A DNA stretch of 64,000 bases from Deltaproteobacteria bacterium (GTDB lineage: Bacteria; Myxococcota; Kuafuiibacteriia; Kuafuiibacteriales; Kuafuiibacteriaceae): positions 2,232,001 through 2,296,000 of the forward strand of contig JADJBV010000002.1 in NCBI GenBank assembly GCA_016703535.1, written 5' to 3'. The translations under genes were made by a program, and so were the position numbers. This document shows, piece by piece, positions 51,791-60,440 of this stretch; within the stretch, counting starts at the first letter, position 1; each line of letters begins with the position of its first letter. Below the pieces are notes generated by a model. That model did no database searches. It saw nothing but the letters and a program-made list of their open reading frames with translations, and was not told the DNA's origin.

Positions 51791-52030
51791 AGGCTGGCCG
51801 TAGGAGGGACCAAGCAACGGATGCCGCGCGGCACCCGCTTGGCCGAACTACAACCTGTCATCCCGATTCAGGCCCTAGGCCCGATCGCGGGGGACAGTCG
51901 TCAGCGCAGCTTGCTCCTCCAGAGACCTGAATGACTATGCACGCGACTGCTCCTCCCCCGGCTTGGAAAGTGCCGGCACCCGGTGTGGCTCACCCAGACC
52001 CGAAGGTTTGGGGCCACGTTTGGGGCGTTC
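51791..52030 (-). ncRNA. Candidate structured RNA ending at the terminator (or 3' UTR of the NlpC gene)
   Basis: No protein gene fits 51791-52162. The minus strand shows complementary segments consistent with a multi-helix RNA: CCAAGC paired with GCTTGG about 140 bases apart, GGGGGAGGAGCAGTCG with CGACTGTCCCC, and GGGTGCC-GCGC-GGCATCC. I searched by eye for RNase P, tmRNA, SRP and 6S signatures and found none. It may equally be untranslated sequence of the NlpC/P60 mRNA. The 5' end is not defined. Confidence 0.35.
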
Positions 52031-52162
52031 ATTAGGGTCGAGGGCTCACGGGCCCTCGAACTTCCATGGGCGGCAGCTCGGAACCATTTCCGGGGCCTAC
52101 ACCCGTCCGCCCACCAACGAAGCTTAGCGTAGTCGGAGCCGGTTCCTTCCGCCAGTTCGTGG

Positions 52163-52999
52163 TCACCCGTACTGCATGCCGGGGATCAGTCCGCCCGAGG
52201 TGAATCGGCCACGGCCATTGGCGACCACCACTCCCCACTTGGTGCCCATCGCCTCGATGGTCCGGCCGTCCCCGAGGCTGATCGCCACGTGCCCGGGTTT
52301 GAACAACAAAGCGCCCGGCGTGCGCAGGGCCTCTTCGACCGAAAGGGGCTTACAGGCGGCCTTTTGGTTCCACGAACCGTCGGCGATGTTGACCCCAGCC
52401 TGGTGGGCCGCCCATTGGACCAGCTCGGAGCAGTCGAAGGTGTCGGGGTTGGCGTCGTTGAGGTTGGTCTCGGCGCCAAAGCGATAACGATCACCTTTTT
52501 GGGCCAAGGCGGCCTGGAGGAAGTCGCCGACGGTTCCGCGACCGGTCGGTACGTTGGCCGGGACCGGGGTGCTGCCGGTTCCGCTGGGGGTGCCCACCGA
52601 CCCGCTTGGGCTTCCGCCGCCGCCCCCACCGCCGCCGCTGCCCCCACCCCCGGCGCCCCAACTCCCGGGGGCCACCCGCTGGGCAGTGGGTGACGCGCCC
52701 ATCGATCCCAGATCTCGTCCGGTCTGCCCGGGCGTGAAGTACTGGGCGAAATATTCGACCAACATCTGCAGCAGCTCGTGGACCAACAAGGCCTGCAGCG
52801 CCGAGCTCGATCCGAGGAAGGGATGAGTGGTGGCGCCGCTCGGGAGGAAAAGATCCTGCAGGAAGCGCTGTTCGGGCGACGGGGTGATCGGCGACGACGA
52901 CGGCGTCATCAACCCCGGCGCGGCGCCGGCGAAGGGCAAGTTGGGCCATGCCGAATAAGAAGTAGGGGAGTAGCCGCAGGGCCCGTTGACCAACACCAT
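52163..52999 (-). CDS. NlpC/P60 family protein
   Basis: 278 residues from ATG at 52999, preceded by AGGAGG six bases upstream (53006-53011 complement), a strong ribosome site that decides the start. Residues ~105-150 are Gly/Ser/Pro-rich. The C-terminal NlpC/P60 domain (~155-278) has GDRYRFGAETNLNDANPDTFDCSELV with catalytic C190 and GHVAISLGDG with H237. This family cleaves D-Glu-type peptide bonds in peptidoglycan. No clear signal peptide, so export route is unknown. It is the gene whose transcript may carry the structured segment and terminator. Confidence 0.85.
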   Translation of the reverse strand: MVLVNGPCGYSPTSYSAWPNLPFAGAAPGLMTPSSSPITPSPEQRFLQDLFLPSGATTHPFLGSSSALQALLVHELLQMLVEYFAQYFTPGQTGRDLGSMGASPTAQRVAPGSWGAGGGGSGGGGGGGGSPSGSVGTPSGTGSTPVPANVPTGRGTVGDFLQAALAQKGDRYRFGAETNLNDANPDTFDCSELVQWAAHQAGVNIADGSWNQKAACKPLSVEEALRTPGALLFKPGHVAISLGDGRTIEAMGTKWGVVVANGRGRFTSGGLIPGMQYG

Positions 53000-53127
53000 T
53001 GATGACCTCCTGGTGTGGCCATTGTCGGGGACCGACCGGCTCGGGTCGCTTACCCACCGCCGTGTAAGGGCTCGCTCCGGTGGGCTCCGGCTTGACTCGC
53101 CATCGCCCAGGGCCAATCGATGGGGTC

Positions 53128-53667
53128 ATGGCCCGGTGGCAAAGTGGGGTGGCGTTGTTGTGCACCTTGGTGTTGTCCGCCTGTCAGGCCTTCGAACGTT
53201 GGCAAGGTCCACCGCTCAAGCAAGGGTCGGTCATGACCTACGCGGTGACCGAAACCACCGCCGAACAGGAGCGAGCTTATACGGTGCGCTTCGCCTTCAT
53301 CGGCACCGCCGACGATCGCGTCGCGGTCCAAGTGAAATCCGAGCGGGCCGAACGAACCATCAAGCTGGAGAAAGACCTGGCGCCCGTCCTCGGCGAACGC
53401 TTGGAGATCACCTTGAGCGGAGGCCAAAAGATCCACCCCGAGCGGATCTGGTTGATCCCGGAGGATCGCCAAGCCGGAAAACTCAGCGGCGCGGGAATGG
53501 TGGGCCCGGTCCAAGGTTACAAGGAGTGGCGGGTGGTCCCGGTGGAGCGCAACGACGAGGAAGAGACCGGGATCCTCTACTTCGAGATGGAGACCGGCCT
53601 TTTGGTCGGCTTCCACTTCACCACCGCCGACACCGAACTCCTCGGCACCTTGATCGGGCTACGTTGA
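53128..53667 (+). CDS. Lipoprotein of unknown function
   Basis: 179 residues from ATG at 53128 (MARWQSGVALLCTLVLSACQAF), lipobox LSAC at ~19. The mature domain begins QGSVMTYAVTETTAEQERAYTVRFAFIGTADDRVAVQVKSE, a beta-rich fold, and later contains GPVQGYKEWRVVPVERNDEEETGILYFEMETGLLVGFHF. I do not recognise it. The stop is 17 bases from the convergent VTT gene stop. Divergent from the NlpC/P60 gene with a 128-base gap. Confidence 0.72.
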   Translation: MARWQSGVALLCTLVLSACQAFERWQGPPLKQGSVMTYAVTETTAEQERAYTVRFAFIGTADDRVAVQVKSERAERTIKLEKDLAPVLGERLEITLSGGQKIHPERIWLIPEDRQAGKLSGAGMVGPVQGYKEWRVVPVERNDEEETGILYFEMETGLLVGFHFTTADTELLGTLIGLR

Positions 53668-53684
53668 TCCAAACTCCAACGGGG

Positions 53685-54263
53685 CTAACGCAAGATCAGA
53701 TCCGAAAACGCGGTGACGCCCAAGATGGGCAACACCAAACCGAGGGAAGAGCCGAGCAGGTAGTCCCGAAAGCGGATCCGGGTCATGGCCAAGGCGTAGT
53801 TGAGGCCCGGCGCCAACCACAACACGCTGCGGAGGGCGGCCACGGTCAAGACCGGGCGGCGATCCAGGTGGGCCAAGATCTTTTGGATCCAGGCCTTCTC
53901 CAGCTTGGCCAAGGCTTGTCCGCCCACGCCCCGCACCACCACGAAGCTGAGGGACACCGAAACCAAGGCCCCGAAGAGGGCCCAGACGAATCCTTGGTAG
54001 GGCCCGTAGGCCAAGGCGGCGGCGGCCACGAAGATCATCCCGGGCACGTGGACCAACTCTCCGACCGCGAAGATCACCACGAACAAGAGGCCGCCCAAGG
54101 CCCCGGCCGCGGCGACCTCTTGTCGGATCCGCTCGGCGTCCAGTTGATCGGTCAGGCCCGTGAACTTGCCCACCGCCAACAGCCCCACGAACAACACCAC
54201 CAGGAGCAGCGGGCGATAACGTCCCTTTCCGGCCTCGGCCATGGGCGCCACTGTGGGGCTCAT
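53685..54263 (-). CDS. VTT/DedA-type membrane protein
   Basis: 192 residues from ATG at 54263, overlapping the rsmE stop. TVP38/TMEM64 (SNARE-associated) family signature: GALGGLLFVVIFAVGELVHVPGMIFVAAAALAYGP and a downstream F..RLHL-like RSVLWLAPGLNYALAMTRIRFRDYLLGSSLG. Several transmembrane helices (~20-35, 50-90, 95-120, 165-185). DedA relatives are linked to membrane homeostasis or lipid flipping. The longer open frame to 54812 is a shadow of rsmE. Confidence 0.82.
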   Translation of the reverse strand: MSPTVAPMAEAGKGRYRPLLLVVLFVGLLAVGKFTGLTDQLDAERIRQEVAAAGALGGLLFVVIFAVGELVHVPGMIFVAAAALAYGPYQGFVWALFGALVSVSLSFVVVRGVGGQALAKLEKAWIQKILAHLDRRPVLTVAALRSVLWLAPGLNYALAMTRIRFRDYLLGSSLGLVLPILGVTAFSDLILR

Positions 54264-55015
54264 GGGTCGGCGCTGGCAAGGCCACGCTGACGGAGGAGCT
54301 CCAGGTTGGCCAGGACCGCCACCACCGCCGTCTCCACCCGCAAGATCCGAGGACCTAGGTCCACCGGCCGCATCCCGGCGACCTCCAGCAGCTCGATCTC
54401 GAAGGGCAAAAAGCCGCCTTCGGGCCCCAAGGCCACCGTCACGGCCTGCTCCGGGGCCAGGGCCAGGTCCGCCAACCGGGTCGGGGCCCCCGGGTGGGCG
54501 ACCAGGCCGAGGCGCCCGGCGAGCAGGGCCGGGAGCCGATCCTCCACGTAGGGCCGAAACCGCGCCTCCAAGGTGAACTCGGGCCGGCGCGTGGCTTCGG
54601 CCTGCATCAGGCCTTCGTCGAAGAGGGGCTGGTGTTCTTCTGGGCGCAACAGCGACGAGGTCAGGTACGACTTTTCGACCCGCCAGGTCCGCAACAAGGT
54701 CAGGCGCCCCACGCCGAGGGCCGCGATCTCGGGCAACAACTTCTTGAGCGACTTGGGACGGGGCAGGGCCAACACCAGATCGGTGAGTGGGGTGTCGGGG
54801 GGCTGATGGCATTCAGCCCGGACCACGATCTCTTCGGCAGCGACCGTGACCACCTCGGCTTCACCCCGGGGACCGTCGAGCAACCCGACCCGCAGCTTTT
54901 GTCCGGGGCTCACCTTCAACACCTCGAGCAGGTGCACCCGCCGGTGATCCCGCAGCCGAAAGTGATCGCTGGTGCCCGGGATCCGATCCGCCGGATAGAG
55001 CAGGATCAGGTTCAT
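54260..55015 (-). CDS. rsmE: 16S rRNA m3U1498 methyltransferase RsmE
   Basis: 251 residues. SPOUT-fold enzyme that methylates U1498 of 16S rRNA. An N-terminal PUA-like domain (DHFRLRDHRRVHLLEVLKVSPGQKLRVGLLDG) precedes the SPOUT domain with TLLRTWRVEKSY, VTVALGPEGGFLPFE and LGPRILRVETAVVAVLANLE, the knot-forming SAM site. Both ends overlap neighbouring genes (ATGA), showing coupling to recD and the VTT gene. Confidence 0.93.
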   Translation of the reverse strand: MNLILLYPADRIPGTSDHFRLRDHRRVHLLEVLKVSPGQKLRVGLLDGPRGEAEVVTVAAEEIVVRAECHQPPDTPLTDLVLALPRPKSLKKLLPEIAALGVGRLTLLRTWRVEKSYLTSSLLRPEEHQPLFDEGLMQAEATRRPEFTLEARFRPYVEDRLPALLAGRLGLVAHPGAPTRLADLALAPEQAVTVALGPEGGFLPFEIELLEVAGMRPVDLGPRILRVETAVVAVLANLELLRQRGLASADP

Positions 55016-56946
55016 CGGAGCCGCTCCTTCAGCCCCACCTCGCGGCGGATCACCCGGCTGGCGCCCAACAACAGCAGATCCGGATCCCCGACGAAGGTGG
55101 CCGCCTTTTTGGCCCGCGTCAGGGCGGTGTAGAGGATTTCGCGGGTGAGGAGGGGCAGGTCTTGCTCCGGCAAAAACAGGGCGATCCGCTCGTATTCGGA
55201 GCCTTGGGCCTTGTGCACCGTCAAGGCGTGGGCCAACTCGACCTCGTCCCCCAAGGCGTAGAGCGCGTGGGGGATGAAGCCGCCGGCCACTGGGAACACC
55301 GCCATCGGCTCGGCGGCCTCTCGATCGACCGCCACCGTCACCACCACCCCCAGGTCGCCGTTGTAGAGCCCCCGCTGGTAGTCGTTGCTGAGCGCGATCA
55401 CCGGCTCACCCGGCGCAAATCGGAGCCCGGGCGAAAGGGCCATCCGCTCCAACCAACGGCGATGCAGGCCCTGGTTGATCGCGCCGGCGCCGGTCGGCGT
55501 GTTGTCGCCCCGGGTGATGGTCAAGATCTGCTGCTTTTGGTGGTGGTCGAGCAGCGCCGTCAACGCGTCTTCGTCTTCTGGTCGAAAGCGCCCGCCCCGG
55601 AACAGGTAGGGCCTTCGCGAGAGGTGTTCGAGCCGCGGGGTTTGCAAGTTGGCTTGCCGAAGCCACAACTCCAAAAATTGGTCCCGGGTCCGGCGTGGAT
55701 CGGTGCCGTGGAGCAGCTCGACCCCCGAAAGCGCCAGGTCCTTGGGCGTCCGCCGGAGCACCACCCGTCCTTCGTAAAGTTCGGGGCCCACCCCGGCCTG
55801 GATCGCCTGGGCCGCCTGCAGCACCTTTTGCCCTTCGGCGTCGTCGGCCCTCATCCGATAACTTTCGGTCAAGCGCGTGACGCCGATGCCCAACTCGACC
55901 AGGTCCCGAAAGACCGCGCCCGCCTCCACCGATGGCAACTGTTCGGCGTCGCCCAGCAGGATCAAGCGGGTCCCCGGCGCCAAGGCCGAAAGGAGCTGCT
56001 CCATCAACTCCAAACCGATCATCGAACTTTCGTCGACGATCACAAAACGTTCGGGCAGCGGGTTTTGGGGGTGCCGCAAAAAACGCCGTTGGCTCGGCGA
56101 ATAACCGAGCAAGCGGTGCAGCGTCTGGGGCTGGGGCAAGAGGGCCTGCAGCGCCTGGTCGGCGGTGGAGAGCGGCGGGGTCAAAGTGCTCAGCCCTCGG
56201 GTCAAGGCCTGGGTCAGCCGCTGGGCCGCTTTGCCGGTGGGCGCGCTGATCGCCAACTCGTTGGGTGCCACCCCCAAACGCACCAAGGTCCGAAGCAGCC
56301 CCAACACCACCGACGTCTTTCCGGTGCCCGGGCCGCCGGTGATCAGGCTCAGGCCTTGGCCAAAGGTGGCGCCGATCGCCTGCTGTTGTTCGCTGGACAA
56401 GACCAAAGGACGTCCGCCCGCGTGTTGAGGGTGGGCGACGATCTCCGCCAAGGCCCCTTCGACCCCGGCCGGCGCCGGCAGCGGGCCCAGCCGCGCCCGC
56501 AGGCGTTGGGCCGCCCGCTCCTCCAGACGTCGGGCCCGGCCGAGGTACAGAAAGCCAGCCTCCAGGCAGAGGGGTGCATTGATCCCGATCACACCGGCGG
56601 TGTCGGGCCCTTGGGCCCACTCCAGGGCCCGGGTGATCCGCCCGGACGGCAGGCTGGGATAAAGCCGGGCGAAGTGGGCCGGGTTGAGGGGCGTGCGGGT
56701 GCTGCCTTGGCGGCTGTCGATCAAGGTCGCCAAGGCCAATAGGGCCACGTCCACCTGGGCCTCGGCACCCAAGGTCGGCCCGGCCTTCACCAGACCCCGG
56801 GCCACGTGGACCGCGACCTTCGGCAGATCGTGGGCGGTGGCGGCCGCCTCCAAGATCAACAGCTCCGGATCGGGGCCTCCGCGGCCCTGCTCCTTCTCGA
56901 AGGTCAGGCGCACCGTCCCGGCCGGATCCAAGGGCACCAGGCTCAC
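55012..56946 (-). CDS. recD: RecD, exodeoxyribonuclease V alpha subunit
   Basis: 644 residues with GTG start overlapping recB's stop. Fast 5'-3' helicase of RecBCD. SF1B motifs: Walker A ITGGPGTGKTSVVLG, motif II FVIVDESSMIGLELMEQLL, motif III LLGDAEQLPSVEAGAVFRDL, and C-terminal AHALTVHKAQGSEYERI. Order recC-recB-recD and overlaps point to one polycistronic unit. Confidence 0.94.
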   Translation of the reverse strand: MSLVPLDPAGTVRLTFEKEQGRGGPDPELLILEAAATAHDLPKVAVHVARGLVKAGPTLGAEAQVDVALLALATLIDSRQGSTRTPLNPAHFARLYPSLPSGRITRALEWAQGPDTAGVIGINAPLCLEAGFLYLGRARRLEERAAQRLRARLGPLPAPAGVEGALAEIVAHPQHAGGRPLVLSSEQQQAIGATFGQGLSLITGGPGTGKTSVVLGLLRTLVRLGVAPNELAISAPTGKAAQRLTQALTRGLSTLTPPLSTADQALQALLPQPQTLHRLLGYSPSQRRFLRHPQNPLPERFVIVDESSMIGLELMEQLLSALAPGTRLILLGDAEQLPSVEAGAVFRDLVELGIGVTRLTESYRMRADDAEGQKVLQAAQAIQAGVGPELYEGRVVLRRTPKDLALSGVELLHGTDPRRTRDQFLELWLRQANLQTPRLEHLSRRPYLFRGGRFRPEDEDALTALLDHHQKQQILTITRGDNTPTGAGAINQGLHRRWLERMALSPGLRFAPGEPVIALSNDYQRGLYNGDLGVVVTVAVDREAAEPMAVFPVAGGFIPHALYALGDEVELAHALTVHKAQGSEYERIALFLPEQDLPLLTREILYTALTRAKKAATFVGDPDLLLLGASRVIRREVGLKERLR

Positions 56947-59900
56947 GACAGATCCCCCCGGCGGCGCAAGTTCACCTCCGAGGCCAACACCTCGGCGAAG
57001 GTCGCGCGGCGAAAGTAGATGCCGTCGGTGCCACGTTTGTTCGATCCGGGGCGGGCTGCCAGCCCTCGCAAGAAGCAGTAGACCACCCCGCCGAACTCGG
57101 CCTGGTAACGTTCTTCGCTGTCGATCCCCAGCAACTTCAGCACCGCCAAGGTGTAGAGCTCGGCCTGGATCCGGTAGGCGTCCCCGACGTGGGCCGCCAG
57201 GCTGGCCGGGTCGTAGGCCGGCAACAGATCACTCTTCCAGTCGAGCACGTACGACCGCCCTTGGTGCACGAACACCGCGTCGATGTAGCCCTTGATGAAG
57301 CCACGTTCGATCTGGACCGGGCCGGCGCCGGCCAAAAGTGAGGGGTGGGCGACCTCGGGGATCGGGTAGAGGAACTCCAGCTCTCGCTGGATCGGCGCAC
57401 AACGGCCGATGCCCCCGGGCAAGGTCACCTCTCCCAAGGTGATGGGCGCGGTCAGCCCTCGGTGCACCAACTCCACCGCGTGCAGCAGGTGGGTGGGCGA
57501 ACGTTCGTAGCGGCGCCGGGCCTCCTCGACCAGGCTCTTCACCCTTGGGTGTTGGCCAAAAAACTCGGCGCTTGGGCACTCGTCCAACACCCCCAGCGGC
57601 ACCCGCTCCAAGATCTCGTGGAGGAAACGACCCGAGGCCGCTCCGGGCGGGAGCTGATCCGGCGGCAACTCCAGCGGCTGATCGACGTCGGCTGAACCCG
57701 GGGCCTCCAGCACCTCGGCCTCTTGGTTCTGTTTGATCTTGGAGTAAGAGGTGATCTGCCAAGAGCTGGCCTTGGCCTTTAAGGTGGCGAGTCGAGGATC
57801 GGTGAAGGGCGGCACCAACAGCGGCAACGGCGCTTTGAAGTTTGGCAGCGGAGTGGGGGGTGGGGCCACGTTGCGCGGCGGCCGTCGCACCAACTCGGGC
57901 ACCAAGAGCCGCTCCAACCCCGGCACCGGCTGGCCCGCGGCCAAGATCTCGGCCTCTCGATCCAGGAGTTCGACCAGGTGCCGGTAGGTGCCCTCCAGCT
58001 TGTTCACCGATCGTTCGCCGGCCTGCCGACCTTCGGCCAGACCCCCAAAATACGGCAAAAACAGGCGGGTTTTGGCCCGGGTCAAGGCCACGTAGAGCAG
58101 CCGCTGATCTTCTTCCCAGGCCTCGGTTTCGGCGGCGCTCGGCCCACCTTCGCCGACGTGGATCAGGCGGCGCCCTCCTTCGTGCCACACCCGGGCCCCG
58201 GCCCGGGCCGGCTCCAGACCACCGAACAAAAAGACCACCGCGGCCTCCAGACCTTTGGCCTTGTGCATGGTCATGATCTGGACCGCGTCTTCACTTTGGG
58301 CCTGGCGCTCCACGTTGCCGCCGACCGGTTGTCGCTGGCCCGTGACATACGCCGCCAGATCTCGCACCAGCTCCGGCAAGGTGGCGTGGCGGCGACCCGC
58401 GTCCTCCAGCAGCAGCTCGAAGAGGTGCAGGTAGTTGGTCAGCTCCCGTTCATCGGCGGCCAACAAGATCTCTCGATCGACGATCCCACTTTCGTCCAAG
58501 ATCCGCCGGTAGAGTTCGTCGAAGCGACGCGCCGTCGCCAGCTCCTTCCAGCCATACAAGGTGAGGAGCAGCGGGTGATCGGCGGGCAAGGCCTCGGTGC
58601 CGGCCAGCTGGGCCAACGGCACCGCAAAAAACGGCGTCTGAAACGCCTGCACCCTCCGGGAGCGCCGATCCGGCTCGGCGATCGCCGACAACAAGGCCAA
58701 CACGTCTTTGGCCTCTTGGGTCTGAAACAGGCCCTCTTGTTGGTACAAGGCCAGCGGGATCTGGTGGGCCCGCAGCCGATCCGCGACCTGTCGACCTTCG
58801 CGCCCGGTCCGGGTCAGGACGAAGATCTCCTTGGGTGACAGGGGCGCTGCCCCGTGGGGCGTGAGGAGTTGGGTGGCCCCCGGCTCGAGCAGTCCGCGGA
58901 TCTGCTGGGCGATCCACTCGGCGTAAGTCTCTTTGGCCCGGGTCGCCGACACCGGCCCGCCCGCCGGCACCAGCTCACACAAGGCGATGGGCGGGACCTC
59001 GATCCCCTGGTGGACCATGCCCAGGACCTTGGGTTTGCCGGGGCGCACCGGGTGTTCGTAACCGATGGCCCCGGTGAAGAAGGACGGCCGGTGGGAGGGA
59101 TCGAAGAGCCGATTGAGGGTGGCAACCAACGCTGGGCTTTGGCGGTAGCTGTCGACCAGGGGCACCACGGTCCCGGTGGCGGCGATGATTCGCTTGGCCT
59201 CCAGGTAGGTGAAGACGTCGGCGCCTCGGAAGCCGTAGATCGCCTGTTTGGGATCGCCGATCACGAAGAGCCCGTGCCGAGGTCCGGCCGAGAGGAAGAG
59301 GTGCCGAAAGATCGACCACTGGATCTCGTCGGTGTCCTGGAACTCGTCGATTAAGGCGTAGCGATGTCGCTTCCGGACCAGCTCGGTCAGGGGGCCGCCG
59401 TCGGGGCCGGTCAGGCTCTCCTCCAGCAGCCGCAACATGTCGTCGAAGTCGAAGAGCCCGGCCCGATCTTTTTCGGCGACCAAACGGGCCTCGACCACCG
59501 GCAAAAAAAGCTGGGCGATCGCCGACTCGAAGGGCACCCGGGCCCGCTCCAACGCCGCCAGCCCTTCGGCCAAGCGGTGCACCAGGCCCACCTGGGGGGC
59601 TTTTAACCGCTCCGCCAAAAACCCAAAAAAGCCACCGGCCTTGGAGCGCTCCAGCTGCCCCAAGGCCAACAAAGCGGCGGGGAGATCTCGGCGCTGATGA
59701 AAGTCGACCAACACCACCCGCAGCCGATCGAGCCGATCGAAGATGGCGTTGACCATCTGCAGGTTGTTGATGCCCGCGCTCCGCAAGGCCGGCCCCAAAG
59801 CGGCCCGCCCCAGCTCCAACTTGCTGAGCACGTCCATGGCGTGGCGGAAGGTCCCCTCGTCGAACACCGGCGAAAACGCGCCCCGCCGTTGGTTGACGTC

Positions 59901-60440
59901 GAAGAGCAGCTCACCCAGGTCCTCGACCGGCCATTGGCCCAGGTAAGCGTCGAGGTAACTTCGATAACGGGAGTCTTTGGCCAGAGTGTCCCGCAGGCTC
60001 AGGAAAAAGGCGTCCAGGAAGGCGCCCCGGGCGTCGACCAAGGCCTGCTCGAAGAGCCTCCGGTGGGCGAAGGCGTTCTCCACCAAAAGGCGCTGACAGA
60101 AGGCGTGGATGGTACAGATGGTGGCCGCGTCGAAGCCCTGGATGGCCGCCAGGACCCGCTCCGCTTCACCCTTGCCGATCCGCCAACCTTCGGTCGCGGT
60201 CCCGGGCCGCAACATCTCCTCCAGGCGCCGTCGCAACTTGCCCTTCAGCTCGCTGGCCGCCTTTTCGGTGAAGGTGACGATCAGCAGCTCCTCGAGGCGC
60301 AGGCCCCGGGTCAGGATCAACTCCAGCACCAGGTGCTCCAAGGTGTAGGTCTTGCCGGTGCCCGCCGAGGCCTCGATCACCGCCGGGCGATCAAGGGGGA
60401 TCTGATCCAGGATCGGGGGGCGGGGAAAGAAGTGGCTCAT
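56943..60440 (-). CDS. recB: RecB, exodeoxyribonuclease V beta subunit
   Basis: 1165 residues from ATG at 60440, overlapping the recC stop as ATGA. 3'-5' helicase and nuclease of RecBCD. Walker A IEASAGTGKTYTLEHLV is near residue 22; YALIDEFQDTDEIQW is motif II; IMTMHKAKGLEAAVVFLFGG is motif V. The C-terminal nuclease has GYIDAVFVHQGRSYVLDWKSDLL with the catalytic Asp and Lys. Fits the family size. The longer open frame to 61472 is antisense to recC. Confidence 0.95.
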   Translation of the reverse strand: MSHFFPRPPILDQIPLDRPAVIEASAGTGKTYTLEHLVLELILTRGLRLEELLIVTFTEKAASELKGKLRRRLEEMLRPGTATEGWRIGKGEAERVLAAIQGFDAATICTIHAFCQRLLVENAFAHRRLFEQALVDARGAFLDAFFLSLRDTLAKDSRYRSYLDAYLGQWPVEDLGELLFDVNQRRGAFSPVFDEGTFRHAMDVLSKLELGRAALGPALRSAGINNLQMVNAIFDRLDRLRVVLVDFHQRRDLPAALLALGQLERSKAGGFFGFLAERLKAPQVGLVHRLAEGLAALERARVPFESAIAQLFLPVVEARLVAEKDRAGLFDFDDMLRLLEESLTGPDGGPLTELVRKRHRYALIDEFQDTDEIQWSIFRHLFLSAGPRHGLFVIGDPKQAIYGFRGADVFTYLEAKRIIAATGTVVPLVDSYRQSPALVATLNRLFDPSHRPSFFTGAIGYEHPVRPGKPKVLGMVHQGIEVPPIALCELVPAGGPVSATRAKETYAEWIAQQIRGLLEPGATQLLTPHGAAPLSPKEIFVLTRTGREGRQVADRLRAHQIPLALYQQEGLFQTQEAKDVLALLSAIAEPDRRSRRVQAFQTPFFAVPLAQLAGTEALPADHPLLLTLYGWKELATARRFDELYRRILDESGIVDREILLAADERELTNYLHLFELLLEDAGRRHATLPELVRDLAAYVTGQRQPVGGNVERQAQSEDAVQIMTMHKAKGLEAAVVFLFGGLEPARAGARVWHEGGRRLIHVGEGGPSAAETEAWEEDQRLLYVALTRAKTRLFLPYFGGLAEGRQAGERSVNKLEGTYRHLVELLDREAEILAAGQPVPGLERLLVPELVRRPPRNVAPPPTPLPNFKAPLPLLVPPFTDPRLATLKAKASSWQITSYSKIKQNQEAEVLEAPGSADVDQPLELPPDQLPPGAASGRFLHEILERVPLGVLDECPSAEFFGQHPRVKSLVEEARRRYERSPTHLLHAVELVHRGLTAPITLGEVTLPGGIGRCAPIQRELEFLYPIPEVAHPSLLAGAGPVQIERGFIKGYIDAVFVHQGRSYVLDWKSDLLPAYDPASLAAHVGDAYRIQAELYTLAVLKLLGIDSEERYQAEFGGVVYCFLRGLAARPGSNKRGTDGIYFRRATFAEVLASEVNLRRRGDLS

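Noticed and set aside
51731..51817. Upstream start for the kinase-pseudokinase gene
   Set aside because: The intrinsic terminator hairpin and T-tract lie within it, so the transcript would stop before the gene body.
52036..52057. GTTCGAGG segment as a tRNA T-loop or other RNA gene
   Set aside because: It is the arm of a simple hairpin (TCGAGGGC with GCCCTCGA), with no acceptor or anticodon stem.
51791..52162. RNase P, tmRNA, SRP or 6S RNA
   Set aside because: None of the diagnostic conserved segments of those RNAs is visible on either strand.
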